DNA of 64,000 bases from Dolomedes plantarius (lineage: Eukaryota; Arthropoda; Arachnida; Araneae; Dolomedidae): contig OU015503.1 of assembly GCA_907164885.2 (NCBI GenBank), forward strand, positions 66,699,068-66,763,067, written 5' to 3'. Below are positions 44,711-56,300 of this stretch, in pieces (the first letter of the stretch is position 1; each line of letters starts with the position of its first letter). Below the pieces are notes generated by a model that searched no databases, was not told the DNA's origin, and saw only the letters and a list, made by a program, of their open reading frames with translations. The position numbers were made by a program, and so were the translations under genes.

Positions 44711-45578
44711 CTAGTTGGCCCGTGCGATCCTTTCGCATGCGATTAAAATGAATAAATTATTTAGCGATGTTGCTGGTTTGTAGTAGGATGAAAGAAGAAC
44801 CATTTCATTTGTAGCCATTGTTTATTTGTTAAATAACAATGCTGCGTAAGGATAATACAAAAACAATTACAAAACGCCTTCGGCCACAGTATTGGAGGAG
44901 AAGCATAAGACAAAATAGGGGAAGAGGAAATATGTACACGTCAAAACACCGTTGTAGACAATATTAAGAGTTAAATATGGCACAAACTCGTGGAAAATGT
45001 GATATTTACATTACAAAACCTCTTCGTGCACACTATTTGACTGTGCTGTTTCGACGCATCCAGAGAAAGAACTTTAAGGCCAAAATTAAATTTTTCACTT
45101 CGATTTTTAAACAAACAATACAATGTGTCATTCTGAACTATCAATTCGTATTGATTTTGGTAAAGTATGAAGGGTCAAAAAGAGATCGTCAGCAAAAAAT
45201 CACCTTCTAGAAATAATATAATGGTTTTTTCATGCAAAAAGAATAATGTACACCTACGCGGATGTTACCAATAAAGAAACTCATTAATGAAATCAGAATA
45301 ATAAGAAAAGCAAACGATTTTTAAATTTAAAAGTTCACTGCGATTGATAATGGTAAAATAAAAAAGATAGCGCGAGCGCCATCTAGGGGAGGTAAAATTG
45401 ATTATAATGTTTATACTTTGATTTTAAACAAACAATAAGATGCGAAATTCTAAATTAACAATTCTCACGAAGCGCAGAGCTTAATCTTTAAAATGGTAGC
45501 TCATTTATCGATTGTGGTTAAGTTTGAATGGGAGAAAAAGGGATAAAAAAAACACTTTTTAGAAATAATATATATAGA
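44711..45578 (-). mobile_element. Short non-autonomous Helitron
   Basis: On the minus strand it begins TCTATATATATTATTTCT (45578 inward) and ends GCACGGGCCAACTAG at 44711, with A and T flanks. The 3' end shares GCACGGG and CTAG with the Helitron at 6376. An internal direct repeat (45095-45225 with 45408-45575) includes the 5' terminal sequence AGAAATAATAT. No protein remains. Confidence 0.65.
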
Positions 45579-46418
45579 TAGATATTTTATGGTTATTTAC
45601 GTTATAAAAATCTTCAAAACAAAATTGCTCTAAGCAGATCATGCTACACCGGTTTTTGAAAATAATTTTCTCTTGCTAATTTCCTCCAGTTCTAATAAAA
45701 GTAGAGAGAGTAGTGCAGAATATTTTATTTCTGGTGTAAACTTGAGTATCAATGAGTCAACAATTGGGTTCAATGGGGAAATTTCCTTTATTACATATAG
45801 CCCAAAGAAACTTACAAAAAACATGAAGGTATACGGAGCTGGGTTAGCACACTAGCTAGGCTTACTACCTCCCACAGGCTACGGGAACATACACGCGTAA
45901 GCCTATAATGGGGTTTACGGGTATATGATCTGTCAGATTCAAACAGTTGTTATATATATTCTTTCATCCCATATTATGAAAAATATACATATGAGTAATT
46001 GATTCTTCCAGACCTTCAATTTACTAGAAGATTTGTGTTACAGTGATATCAAAATTCACTTGGCTTGTTGGCAAGGCATATCATATTTTTTCCGGCGGGT
46101 TTTACACCAGTCTTGTATTGGCGACAGATTTATCCAAAACGAAATGCTTCCTCCCTGGGACATTAATGACTAAAGATATCCATACACGTACAGCAGGCAT
46201 GTCAAACTCGCGGCTCTCAACGATTATTTGTGCGGCCCTGGTCCAGCCAATATGACGACATGTAAATATGTGTTACCTTATGCACCTTACTCACAGACGC
46301 AACTTTTGGATCGTTTTTTTAAAAATTCGCACTTAATTAGTTGGCTTTGAAAATGTGATGTGCCGCCTTGAATGCGCAACTATGCTGCTATTTACAAACG
46401 ATTAGCGTTAATTATACA

Positions 46419-46458
<40 letters not shown>

Positions 46459-46466
46459 GTACGTTG
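45579..46466. other. Intergenic with a hAT-like end and a (TA)n array
   Basis: CAGGCATGTCAAACTCGCGG at 46194 resembles a hAT terminus (CAGGCATGTCAAACTCGCGGCC type), but its partner end was not found. A (TA)n array occupies about 46417-46458. Nothing else recognised. Confidence 0.45.
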
Positions 46467-46734
46467 CAGTGTTGCCAACCTTTTCGAAGCGCCTCCCCCT
46501 AGCGCCATCTCGAAATCCCCCTGTTTCCCCCTAACACCAACTTGAGATCCCCTAGACCTTCCTAAAAGAAATTCTGGTTCCAAATAGGCATCCTGTTTGA
46601 GAGATAAATTGAAATAAATAGAAAATACACACATAATGAAATGGAGGTTTATTTATATTTGACATATGTATGGAACTTAAAATCTAATAAGTAAAACACG
46701 TCTCGATTGTACATTACTGTTGATTTTTCTAATT

Positions 46735-48696
46735 TTAAATTTCGTCGATGTCAGGATATATATCGAGTATTTCATCAAAGACATCGGTCTGGCTCTCATT
46801 TTGTGCTTTACTATTGCCTGCATTTTTAAAGTCATATATATTGACGTTGAACAATTTGAGCATACGGGTGGAAGGAACGAATTTGACACATGAACCGCAG
46901 TTCCTTTGTAGAGTAAACCTCACCATCATAATACTTTGAAGTACTTTAAGGGACAACTTATTCCGTAATTTATTTTTAATTACTTTGTATGTCGAAAAAG
47001 CACGTTCGTCACTTGCGTTTGAAATGGGTAGTGTTATTAGCGTCATTGAAAATTTAGCGATATTTTCAAATCGCTTTTTCCCCGCAGAATCACAATCTTC
47101 AAATACTTCTGAATAAAATTCAACAGAATTAGCTACATTTGACCACGATTTATTTTGCAATTGATTCCATTCTGACTCTACATCATTTTTATTGCCGTAT
47201 AAGTGAGTTCGATGGAATTTCGTAAAAATGTCATTGAGACTGGGTTTCACTTGAGATAATGCAACTTTAGGATGAAGATTGGACATCGTTCTCAGAACAG
47301 ATAAGTTATCTGGTAATCGTTTTTGAATTTCTTGAGCCAAAGTACAAAGAAATTTCTTACATCTCTCTTTGACATCTAATAATTCTTTCTCCTTGATATT
47401 TTGTGCAATAGAATGAAACTCAAAGCCAAAATACATCGCTGATGTATGCATTAGATGGGACTGAAAATCGAAATCCGCTAATTCGCTGTCACCCAATTTC
47501 TGTAGACTAGATGGCACAACGAGTTTTTGAAGCAAGCTTTTGAACATCAGAAATAGGTCTTCGAGCAATTTAATAGGTTCCATGTGATCGCTTTGGAAAA
47601 GTAAATTCAGTTGGGTTATACTTTTTAGTTCAAATTTTAAAAAAAACCAAAAAAGCTTTGAACGGTAATCTTTTCATAATGTCGTGCAATTGTTCAGCCA
47701 TATAACAGCTGTCTTCCGATTTAGCAATTGAAAATAGCAGTTCTAATTCTTCCCACTGATCCAGTATTGTGTTAATAGCCTCGGATCGTGCAAGCCAACG
47801 AGTCCCACTAAGACCTTGGATTTTTTTTCCGTTACTCTTTATGGTTTCGTACAGCAACTTATATTTTTCCAACCGTTTAGGGCTGTAAGAAAACCAATTG
47901 TGCGTCTCTCGTACTAGAAATTCTAATTGGCGAGGCAATGTCGCCGCTGCTTTTTCGGCACACAAATGAAGCGAATGGCAAACACATTTCATGACGACTA
48001 CGTCGCTTATCTCGCTTTTAAACAAAGCAGTGACGGAATTATGTTTGCCAACCATGACATTCGCTCCATCGACGCCAATCCCGACCATGTTTTGAACCCT
48101 CAAACCATCTTGTTCTAATTGAATTTTAATAGCACTGTGCACTGTTTTTGCATCAGCATCGATTATTTTAATTAATCTGTAGAAGGGTGTGATCACTTGT
48201 CTTTTCTTCACCGAAAAAAATCGTAGCATGATACACAGTACTTTTTGCGTTGAAATATCGGTGCTCTCGTCGATTATGATTGAATATGGACCATCACCGA
48301 TCTCTTCTATCAATTCTTGAAGCATACAAGGACCGAGGACACTTTTTATTAACATCGAACACTTGGTGTGATGGAGTTTTAGATTTGAAATTGCCTGTGA
48401 CGACGAGTCTAACTGTGGCAGTATTTCGATCATGTGATTTACAGTCTGTAATGAACCGTGTTCTGCAATAAATGCCGCGATTTTCAATTCAGCAAGCTTC
48501 GTTTTTTCAGACAAAACTGGTTTAAATGCTGAAGTCAATGTTTTGCATGATTTTGCAGATGTGTCAAATGACACAGCCTTTTTATGTCTTTCAGTCCTTG
48601 CGTGACTCAGGAGATCCTTTTTGTGCGCTTTCAACGTTATACGACAATACTTACAGGTTGCGGAACATGCATCAGTTGGATCAGGTGCTAGCCAAT
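46735..48696 (-). pseudogene. hAT transposase, last exon, one frameshift
   Basis: Catalyses cut-and-paste transposition. A splice acceptor (TTATATTACAG, ending at 48697) precedes the exon. It starts with a BED/TTF-like finger (C-x3-C-x2-C ... H-x4-H with LLSHARTERHKK). In the frame 48634-47630 are IIIDESTD (D122), GIGVDGANVM (D189), CVCHSLHLC and LSGTRW. In the frame 47583-46735 is the hATC dimerisation block with LPISNASDERAFS (residues 185-197, E193). The two frames are offset by one base at a run of eight T near 47635-47645; with seven T the frame would read through. Otherwise no stop is seen over about 640 residues, and it lacks only its short first exon or exons. It may be a real inactive copy or an assembly slip. 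Confidence 0.88.
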
Positions 48697-49188
48697 CTGT
48701 AATATAAGTAACACGATAACCAATAATAAATCATGATGATATTTATCAGTGCAAATTAAACCACATTGACAAGCTTTAGCAAATAATTTAATTAGTTAGG
48801 AGTACCAACACAATTAAATAAGGAAGTGGATAAATATTGAAATATTGGTTATGAGTAACCTTCACTTCACTTAAATGTCATCAGTGACACCATCAAAATT
48901 GAAGCGACAAGAAATGCTGAGTGCCAGTGGTGGCCTAGGTTTAAAAAATAATCAGATTCAACGTTAGAGTGGTATAGCACAGAAATTATGGTCGATTGCA
49001 ACAGGAGTCACGAGTAAAAATACTTGAAAACACTGTGTAATTTTTTCAACTTAGCCCATAATCAGTTTATACTTTGTCTCGTTTTCATGTAAGAATTAAA
49101 ATTTAAATGTTTATTTCCATCTTTCGGGGATTAAAGGAACAAACTCATGCATGAGCACACCAAGCAACGAAGCAAGCGAGTTAGTCCA

Positions 49189-49350
49189 AATTAGACCGAG
49201 CCGGACGATGGCCGAATGACTTTCGGTACAAGAGTCTGTGGGTTCGAATCCCACTCTTGGCATGGACGTTTGTAGCCCTTCGGAATCGGCTTTAAGCAGT
49301 AGGTCCCGGTCTAATTAGCCCTCATGAAGCAAAAATTGACCGTAGCGCTC
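49189..49350 (+). mobile_element. tRNA-derived SINE inside the hAT element
   Basis: A-box-like TGGCCGAATGA at 49209-49219 and a perfect B box GGTTCGAATCC at 49241-49251 with a T-stem GTGGG/CCCAC. The A-B spacing is short (about 21 bp), and the acceptor stem does not close, so it is not a functional tRNA gene. A 10-bp inverted pair AATTAGACCG/CGGTCTAATT (49189-49198 and 49307-49316) brackets it. Confidence 0.6.
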
Positions 49351-50562
49351 CGAACCAAACCTTTAGAATTAGAGACAGCCTATATCTCAGCATGAAATCG
49401 AAACATATTGATTCATGGGTGATAAAGTAAAACAGTTATTTTTAGAACATATTATTTATTATTGCTATTGTACAGTGTACAGTACGACTTAACTACAAAT
49501 TCTTTAATTTTAATACATAAAAATTAACTTTAATTTTAATACATAAATTTTAATACATAAAACACAAAACAGTCGCCACTTGCTACGAACCGCGTGTCGT
49601 GATTGCCACTCAAAATGATAAAATTTGTTTATGGTTGTATTTTGACTGTTTATTTTATTTCGTTTTAATGAGAGAAAGTGGCAGTAAACTTGAAATTAAC
49701 CTGAAAATTGAACTGAAGAGTTAATTTCTAATATTCTTTTAGTGAACTTTAAATCTACGCTCCTAAAAACCCCCATAAAAAAAGTCCCCCATAGAGAATT
49801 CCCCTAAAAAAAGGTAACTTCTAAAAAATGCGCCAAAAATATGTACCCCCTAGAAAATGCCCCTAAAAGAATGTTCCCCCCTAAAAATACCCCTAACAAA
49901 ATGTGGCCCCTAAAAACGCCCCATTTCATCTAATTTACCCCCAAATTTAAGGGCAAAACCCCCAAGTTGGCAACACTGGTACGTTGGACATAATTTGAGC
50001 TTACTTAACGGGAGTGTGCTTAAAAAAGGTGTGCGTTTTTAAGTTTTGTAGATAATACAAATGCATTTAAGCCATAAAATTTATGTGGTATGATACCGTT
50101 TTTAAACACAAAGTTTAAGCCCAAATTGTCGAAAACACAGGCTATAAAAACTTTCAGGGTGATTGCTGTTATTCAAATGCATGTAAAAAGAGTGTAATTG
50201 TTTTTAAATCTTCAGTGAATCTGTTATGTGGCATCTAGAGGGATGAATTAATTAATATACAAGGTGCGCCCATAAAGTAACCGGACAATTTTTTTATAAA
50301 TAAGAAAAATATTACTCACCTCCAAATAAATTTATCTCCTTCAAAATTATCGCCAAAGGAGTTTTTGCAATTTTTCCAGCGTCTCTTCAAGTCATCGAAA
50401 CACTGCTTATAGGCGTTGGAACTAACCGTTCGCAATATATGCGTAACATTTGATTTAATATCCGAGACGTCTTCAAATCTCTGTCCTTTCATGGCCATGT
50501 TAAGCTTCGGAAAAAGGAAAAAATCAGCTGGCGATAAGTAACAACTCACCAATTTTCAGACA

Positions 50563-51361
50563 TGCTTGGGATAAGCAAAGAAAACTGTAGATTAATTTTA
50601 ACTGAAAATCTGAAAATGAAAAAAGTTTGTGCTCGATTTGCGCCTCGGATCTTGACAGAACAGCAAAAAGAAGACAGAAAAAGCTTGCTGTGAAGATTTG
50701 CTGACAACTGCGCAACAGCATAACAATTTCTTAAAGTGTGTTATAGCAGGAGATGAGACCTGGTGTCTACAATACGACCCAGAAACAAAAAGACAAAGTG
50801 CACATTGGAAAGGACAGTCTTCTCCCATACAAAAATAGCACGGATGTCAAAATCCGTGCTATTTTTGTATACTAGACTAAGGTCGCTAAGACTAAGGTGA
50901 TGCAGATTGCATTTTTTGATTACAAAGAACTTATTCAACACGAATTTGTTCCAGAAAATCGAACAATTAATCAGTATTTTTACAAGGAAGTGCTTTTTTG
51001 ATTAAGAAACAGGATAAGGCGAGTTAGGAAGTAACTGTTTGATTCTGGGCAATGGTTTCTTTTACACGATAATGCTAGGCCCCGTACAGCAATTTAACAA
51101 TATATTTCTAAGCATTCAATTACACTGATAAATCACCCACCATATTCTCCCGACTTATCGCCAGCGGATTTTTTTCCTTTTTCCGAAGCTTAAGATGGCC
51201 ATGAAAGGACAGAGATTTGAAAACGTCTCGGATATTAAATCAAATATTACGTGTATTTTGCGAACGGTTAGTTCCAACGCCTATAAACAGTGTTTCGATG
51301 ACTTGAAGAAACGTTGGAAAAATTGTAGAGATTCTTTTGGTGATTATTTTGAAGGGGATTA
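50563..51361 (+). pseudogene. Mariner (DD34D-type) transposase, broken
   Basis: Plus-strand pieces: ARFAPRILTEQQKEDR, GDETWCLQYDPETKRQ (first D), MQIAFFDYKELIQHEFVP, LLHDNARPRTA (second D) and YSPDLSPADFF (third D), then the C-terminal FEDVSDIK-type helix region. These are the canonical mariner motifs. Stops and frameshifts occur at about 50685, 50752, 51000 and 51093, and two residues are missing between the last two aspartates. The N-terminal DNA-binding half is absent, replaced by the inverted copy of the end. Confidence 0.82.
50826..50868. other. 18-bp perfect hairpin
   Basis: Arms TACAAAAATAGCACGGAT and its exact complement around a 6-base loop. It sits in the transposase remnant and is not part of any mariner consensus I know; probably a later fold-back duplication. 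Confidence 0.8.
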
Positions 51362-51432
51362 ATTTCTTTGAAGGTGATTAATATTTTTCTTATTTATAAA
51401 AAAATGTCCGATTACTTTATGGGCGCACTTTG

Positions 51433-52931
51433 TATTTTTAGTTCTTTAGCCTAATTCTATTTCCCACCCCAAGAAACCTGGAATGAGGTGAAATGTTTGA
51501 AAACGCCTTAAAGTTTGTTAAAAAGGTATAGCAACATATTTTAATACCCGCAGTGTTATAAAATTAAAATTGATACTTCCACACGAGCAATTAGTGATTA
51601 ATCCTCTATAATATTAATATTTTGTATGTTAAAGAGCACTGTTAATCCAAGATAATTTTATTTAAGTATTCATCTTTTAATATGGCATGTCTCAATGTTT
51701 AGAAATCAAATCTGATCTATCTTCAGCTTTAAAATTTATATCACACTGAGATTCATATAACTCTGCAACCAAGAGAAATCTATTGATAAAGACTAACTTT
51801 CGACTAACTGTATTTTATAAATCAAACCACATACCAGCATAGCACGAAATATTTATTTTATAATATTTTCTGTCAAAATTGAATGGGGGTAGAATTCTTG
51901 GCAAAATTAATCACAATGACATTTACAGTTTCCATCTACTCAATGTTTCAACATACGTTATTTGAAATTAATCCAATTAAAATTAGCTAGGAAATTTATT
52001 TTAGGTTTAATGATTAGTACTGCTGAAATGTTGCCTGATTGCATTATCTAAAGTCGAATTTCATTAATATTCCATCGGTTGAAGATTTAAAATTTCTCTG
52101 TTTTAGTCCTTAATCAAACAATAAACTCAGATAAGATACATGTGTTTGTCTCTATTTCACCAGCAAGGTAATATTTGGCGCGGAAGCTTATTAAAATGCG
52201 AACGTATCTAATTAACTTCCTCTTGGAAATACATGTTTATTAGTATAAACTTATTAGGATGAAGTTGATTTGCACGAAGTTATTCTAAAACCGCAGTCGA
52301 GAGCAGTTTATATTCCTAATGTAACGTAATAAAAACAAACGTTTTCGGATTGCTTAGCATTTCAGATTTTACAAAATGAATCAGTGCTATATGCCAAAGT
52401 TATGTGTCAGTTTTGAAGATTTGAGCAAATATTTAAGGTAATATGGTTGAAATGACTGTTTTCATGAAATATTCTTTAAAGTGTGTATTGTCTCATTTTT
52501 AAAAGACAATCTTTTAGGATTCTAAAACTGCTTTACTTTTATTCGTGCGATTATTCGAAGAAAAGACAGGGCCAATTTAATAAACCAGAAGTGAGAATTC
52601 AAAGATCGGAAGTAAAATCTTTATATGCGTTTTCTAGAAAGCTAATTTTTCAGTTAAGTTTTATATACGACAGACCTAATTATTTCAAACAATTTTAAAT
52701 GTATTTAAATGAAATTTTGCTACAGAGATTTTCACATTACTAACTATGTTTCCAAAGAAATGCTAAGCTCTATGTGTTAATTTAATCATTTTACAGAACC
52801 CTCTAAATTAAAAAAATAATTTTTTAAAACAAACCTTTGTTTTACTACATGTTTTTTATATTGAAGTGAATTTCGTACATATTGTAAAACTTTTAGTTCA
52901 TTGCACATGTAAGTGTCACGGTAGTATATAG
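51433..52931. other. AT-rich intergenic sequence, nothing recognised
   Basis: No supported gene, RNA or repeat in 1.5 kb. Confidence 0.5.
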
Positions 52932-52965
52932 CAGGGGTGGCCAACTTTTGAGTGCATAAGATCTA

Positions 52966-53191
52966 TGTCGTCGATAGCTCAGGACACCACTCAAAATAAT
53001 TACTCATGGACTGTTTAAACTCAATTTATTACATAACTCAATAACGGACTCAGACCCATCGGTTACGCGGTCACAAGCACCGCAAAACACGTCTCTCCGA
53101 AGGGGTCTCTCGATCAACTCTGAAAAACAAACACCCTTGTTTTTAAAAGGGGGCGCTGCTGCAACAGCGCTTGGGGGGTTGGTTCAGAACA
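52966..53191 (-). repeat. 3' LTR of the BEL element
   Basis: Minus strand TGTTCTG...CGACGACA, with AATAAA (complement of 53025-53030). One base differs from the 5' LTR (about 53158). Confidence 0.92.
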
Positions 53192-53344
53192 TTCCGCCCC
53201 AGGCTGCAATGGTAACATTCAACCATTTAATTATATAATTATGCCACACAACACGTAAATTAAAAATATTAAAAATATATATATAATAAGCACAAGTATG
53301 AAAACATTAAACTATACACATAACAAAAAATACTAATATAAAGA

Positions 53345-56300
53345 TTACACATTAACAGGTAAAATACAGATTTTAGTAATGGGCCTTTTAAAGATTCCAG
53401 ACTGAGTTTTCACCTTAACAACTCTGACCCGTTTGTCATCACCAAAATAGAGCTCAATTATTCTACCTAATGCCCATTTTTGAGGAGGTAGATTTTCATC
53501 CTTGAGAAGCACTAGCTCATTGATTTTCACATTATTTTTCTCCACCATCCGCATGGACCTCTGTTGCAGATTATTAAGATACTGTACTTGCCATTTCCTC
53601 CAAAAAATTTGAATTATTTTTGTCATTCTTTTCCAGTTGGACAAGCGAGTATCTGTAACCTCAATTAAATTTGGCTCTACAACAGCATTTAAGGATCTGC
53701 CGATTAGGAAGTGGGCAGGAGTTAATACATCATACACGTCAGTATCTGACGACAGAGGCACAAGTGGTCTAGAATTTAGGATGCCTTCTATTTGGGTAAT
53801 GACTGTTAGGAATTCCTCATACGTCAGTCTGGAATTTGCTACAACTCTTTTTAAATGATATTTAAAGGCCTTTACTCCGCTTTCCCAGAGACCACCAAAA
53901 TTAGGAGCTCTAGGTGGGAGAAAATTCCAGTCGATACCCTCAGTTGACATATAACTAGCAAGGTTATCGTCTGGTTTTACAACTAAATTATGTAACTGGG
54001 AAAGCTCCTTATTGGCACCTGTGAAATTTGTAGCGTTATCCGAAAATAATTTTGAACACAGACCTCTACGAGCCACAAATCTTTTTAAGCATGCTACAAA
54101 CGCCTCTGAGGTCAAATCGGTTACCATTTCGAGATGGATGGCTTTTGTAACCAAGCATACAAAGAGACATACGTACACTTTATGAAATACACCCTTTCTT
54201 TGATTTTTATACTTAATACTGAATGGCCCACAGAAGTCTACTCCTGAGCAATTAAATGGGAAATCAGGAGTCACTCTCTCTTTGGGTAAATCACCCATTA
54301 ATTGGTCAACTCCTACGGGTTTAGCTCTAAAACACTCAATACAATCGTGCACAACTTTTCTGCATGATGCTTTACCCTGTACTGGCCAAAATTTTTGCCT
54401 AACATAATGTAGTAAAGCGGTAGGGCCTAAATGAAAATACCGCTTATGATATGCTTCTAAAATGAGTTTAGTAAGTTTATGACCCCTTGGCATGATAATA
54501 GGGAATCTACTGTCAAAATTTACATTAGCATGCTTTATTCTGCCGTTCGCTCTTATTATTCCCTCCTTTCCTAAAAAGGGGTTTAAGCATCTTATCTTAC
54601 TTTTGACAGGAACACTTTTTTGACGACTTAAACATTTGAGTTCCTCTGGGAACTCTCGACTCTGAACCTCTTTCACAATGAAGATTTCGCTCCTCTTGAT
54701 ATCCTCTGTGCTCAAAGGTCCCAATTTCTTTTTAGTTGGGTTCCTCAGGTTGTATATAAATCTGAAAAGATAGCTCACAACATGCAATAATTTAGTGTAA
54801 TTGTTACTAATACTAAATAACTCTTGGTGGAATGAATTAGAAGTTACAGTAAGCACAGGTAAGTCACTTTGTTTTGAATGTTTGAGTTCACACGTGAACT
54901 CGTCTCGTATGACTGACGTAGGAATTTCACGTTCGGGATACTCTCGGTCAGTCAGGAAAGTAGGACCCTTGAACCACAGTTCACTCGTAGCCAGATTCTC
55001 AGGATTAATTCCTCTGGAGATAAGGTCCGCTGGATTGTTCTCGGAAGACACGTGACGCCACTGTTGCACTGTTGTCAGGTCTTGTATTTTGGCTACACGG
55101 TTTGCCACGAATGTTTTTAATAGGTAGGGCTCTTTTCGTATCCATGAAAGTACAATCATGGAATCACTCCACAGATAGATGTCACTTGCCTTAAATTGTA
55201 AGGCACTCTTCACTTTGGTTATCAGCTTTGCTAAAAGAACAGCTGCACATAACTCTAACCTTGGTATTGAAGCCCGCTTAAGAGGCGACACATGTGACTT
55301 GCTACAAACCAAGTTCACTTCGAAAGCACCATTTTCTGACGTTGATTTGCAGTAAATGACGCATCCATATGCAGACTCGGACGCATCTGCAAATCCGTGA
55401 AGCTCAATATGCACTGATTTTTCTATCAGTATACACCTCTTAACACTCACGTTATTTATTGCTGGCAAGGATTCAATGAAATCTTTCCACTGTTGCGCTT
55501 CCGTGTCAGGAAGCGGATCGCTCCAGTCTAAATTCAAGCACCACAGTTTTTGTAAAAAGATCTTTGCTCTCGCCACCACCGGACCTAAGAGTCCAAGGGG
55601 GTCAAAAGCTCGATCAATTGTGGAAAGCACTGATCTCTTCGTAGGCGGAACCACGTTTTCCAGCTGAATTTGGAAAGTAAAGTGGTCAATGCTAGGTTTC
55701 CACGAAACACCTAGCGCCTTTGTTTCTTCTTGAAAATTGTAGTCACTGTCAAGTCCTGTTTTTAATTCAGGGTTATTACTACACCACTTGTGTAGCATCA
55801 TGCCTCCGCTCTTGAGAGCCCCTATTAACTCCGATTGAAGTTCCTTTGCTCCGCTCAGAGTGTCGGCACCACTCAGTACATCGTCCATGTAGAAGTCTCT
55901 CTCTAAAACTCGTGCCGCTAAAGGATAATTCTCATATTCATCTCTGGATAACTGAAGTAACACTCTGGTAGCGAGATGAGGTGCGCTTACTGTGCCATAC
56001 GTCACTGTTTTGAGCTCATAAGTCTTAACTGGCTCATTCACTCCCTCCCTCCAAAGAATTCTCAGAAGTTTAGTTTGGCTGGGGTCAATTAAAATCATCC
56101 TATACATTTGCTTAATATCAGCCACGAAAGCATAAATGTGCTTACGAAACCTCACCATTATTGAAAAAAGGTCTTCCTGACTAACCCCACCGTTATATTG
56201 CAAGGAGTTAAGTGAATTACCTACGGTTGTTCGTGAAGAAGCGTTAAAAACTACACGAAGTTTTGTCGTACTTTTATCAGGGCAATAGACTCCTAAATGT

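Larger units (their letters stand above)
46467..49978 (-). mobile_element. hAT transposon, nearly intact, 3.5 kb
   Basis: Ends CAGTGTTGCCAAC at both sides, with the perfect 8-bp duplication GTACGTTG at 46459-46466 and 49979-49986. Both ends hold many degenerate CCCCTAAAA-type subterminal repeats (46490-46560 and 49755-49960), likely transposase-binding sites. The transposase lies on the minus strand and has an upstream intron. A tRNA-derived SINE is inserted at 49189-49350. Confidence 0.92.
50260..51432 (+). mobile_element. Mariner element with an inverted duplicate of its 3' end
   Basis: Ends CAAGGTGCGCCCATAAAGTA and, read inward from the right, CAAAGTGCGCCCATAAAGTA, flanked by TA. The left 279 bp (50260-50538) is an inverted copy of 51154-51432, so the normal left end has been replaced by a second, inverted right end. 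Transposase remains are on the plus strand in between. Confidence 0.85.

Noticed and set aside
45095..45575. Direct repeat considered as a CRISPR-like or satellite array
   Set aside because: There are only two diverged copies, and they are part of a Helitron.
49205..49262. A possible functional tRNA gene on the basis of a perfect B box
   Set aside because: The A-B spacing is too short and no acceptor stem closes around it, so it was called a tRNA-derived SINE.
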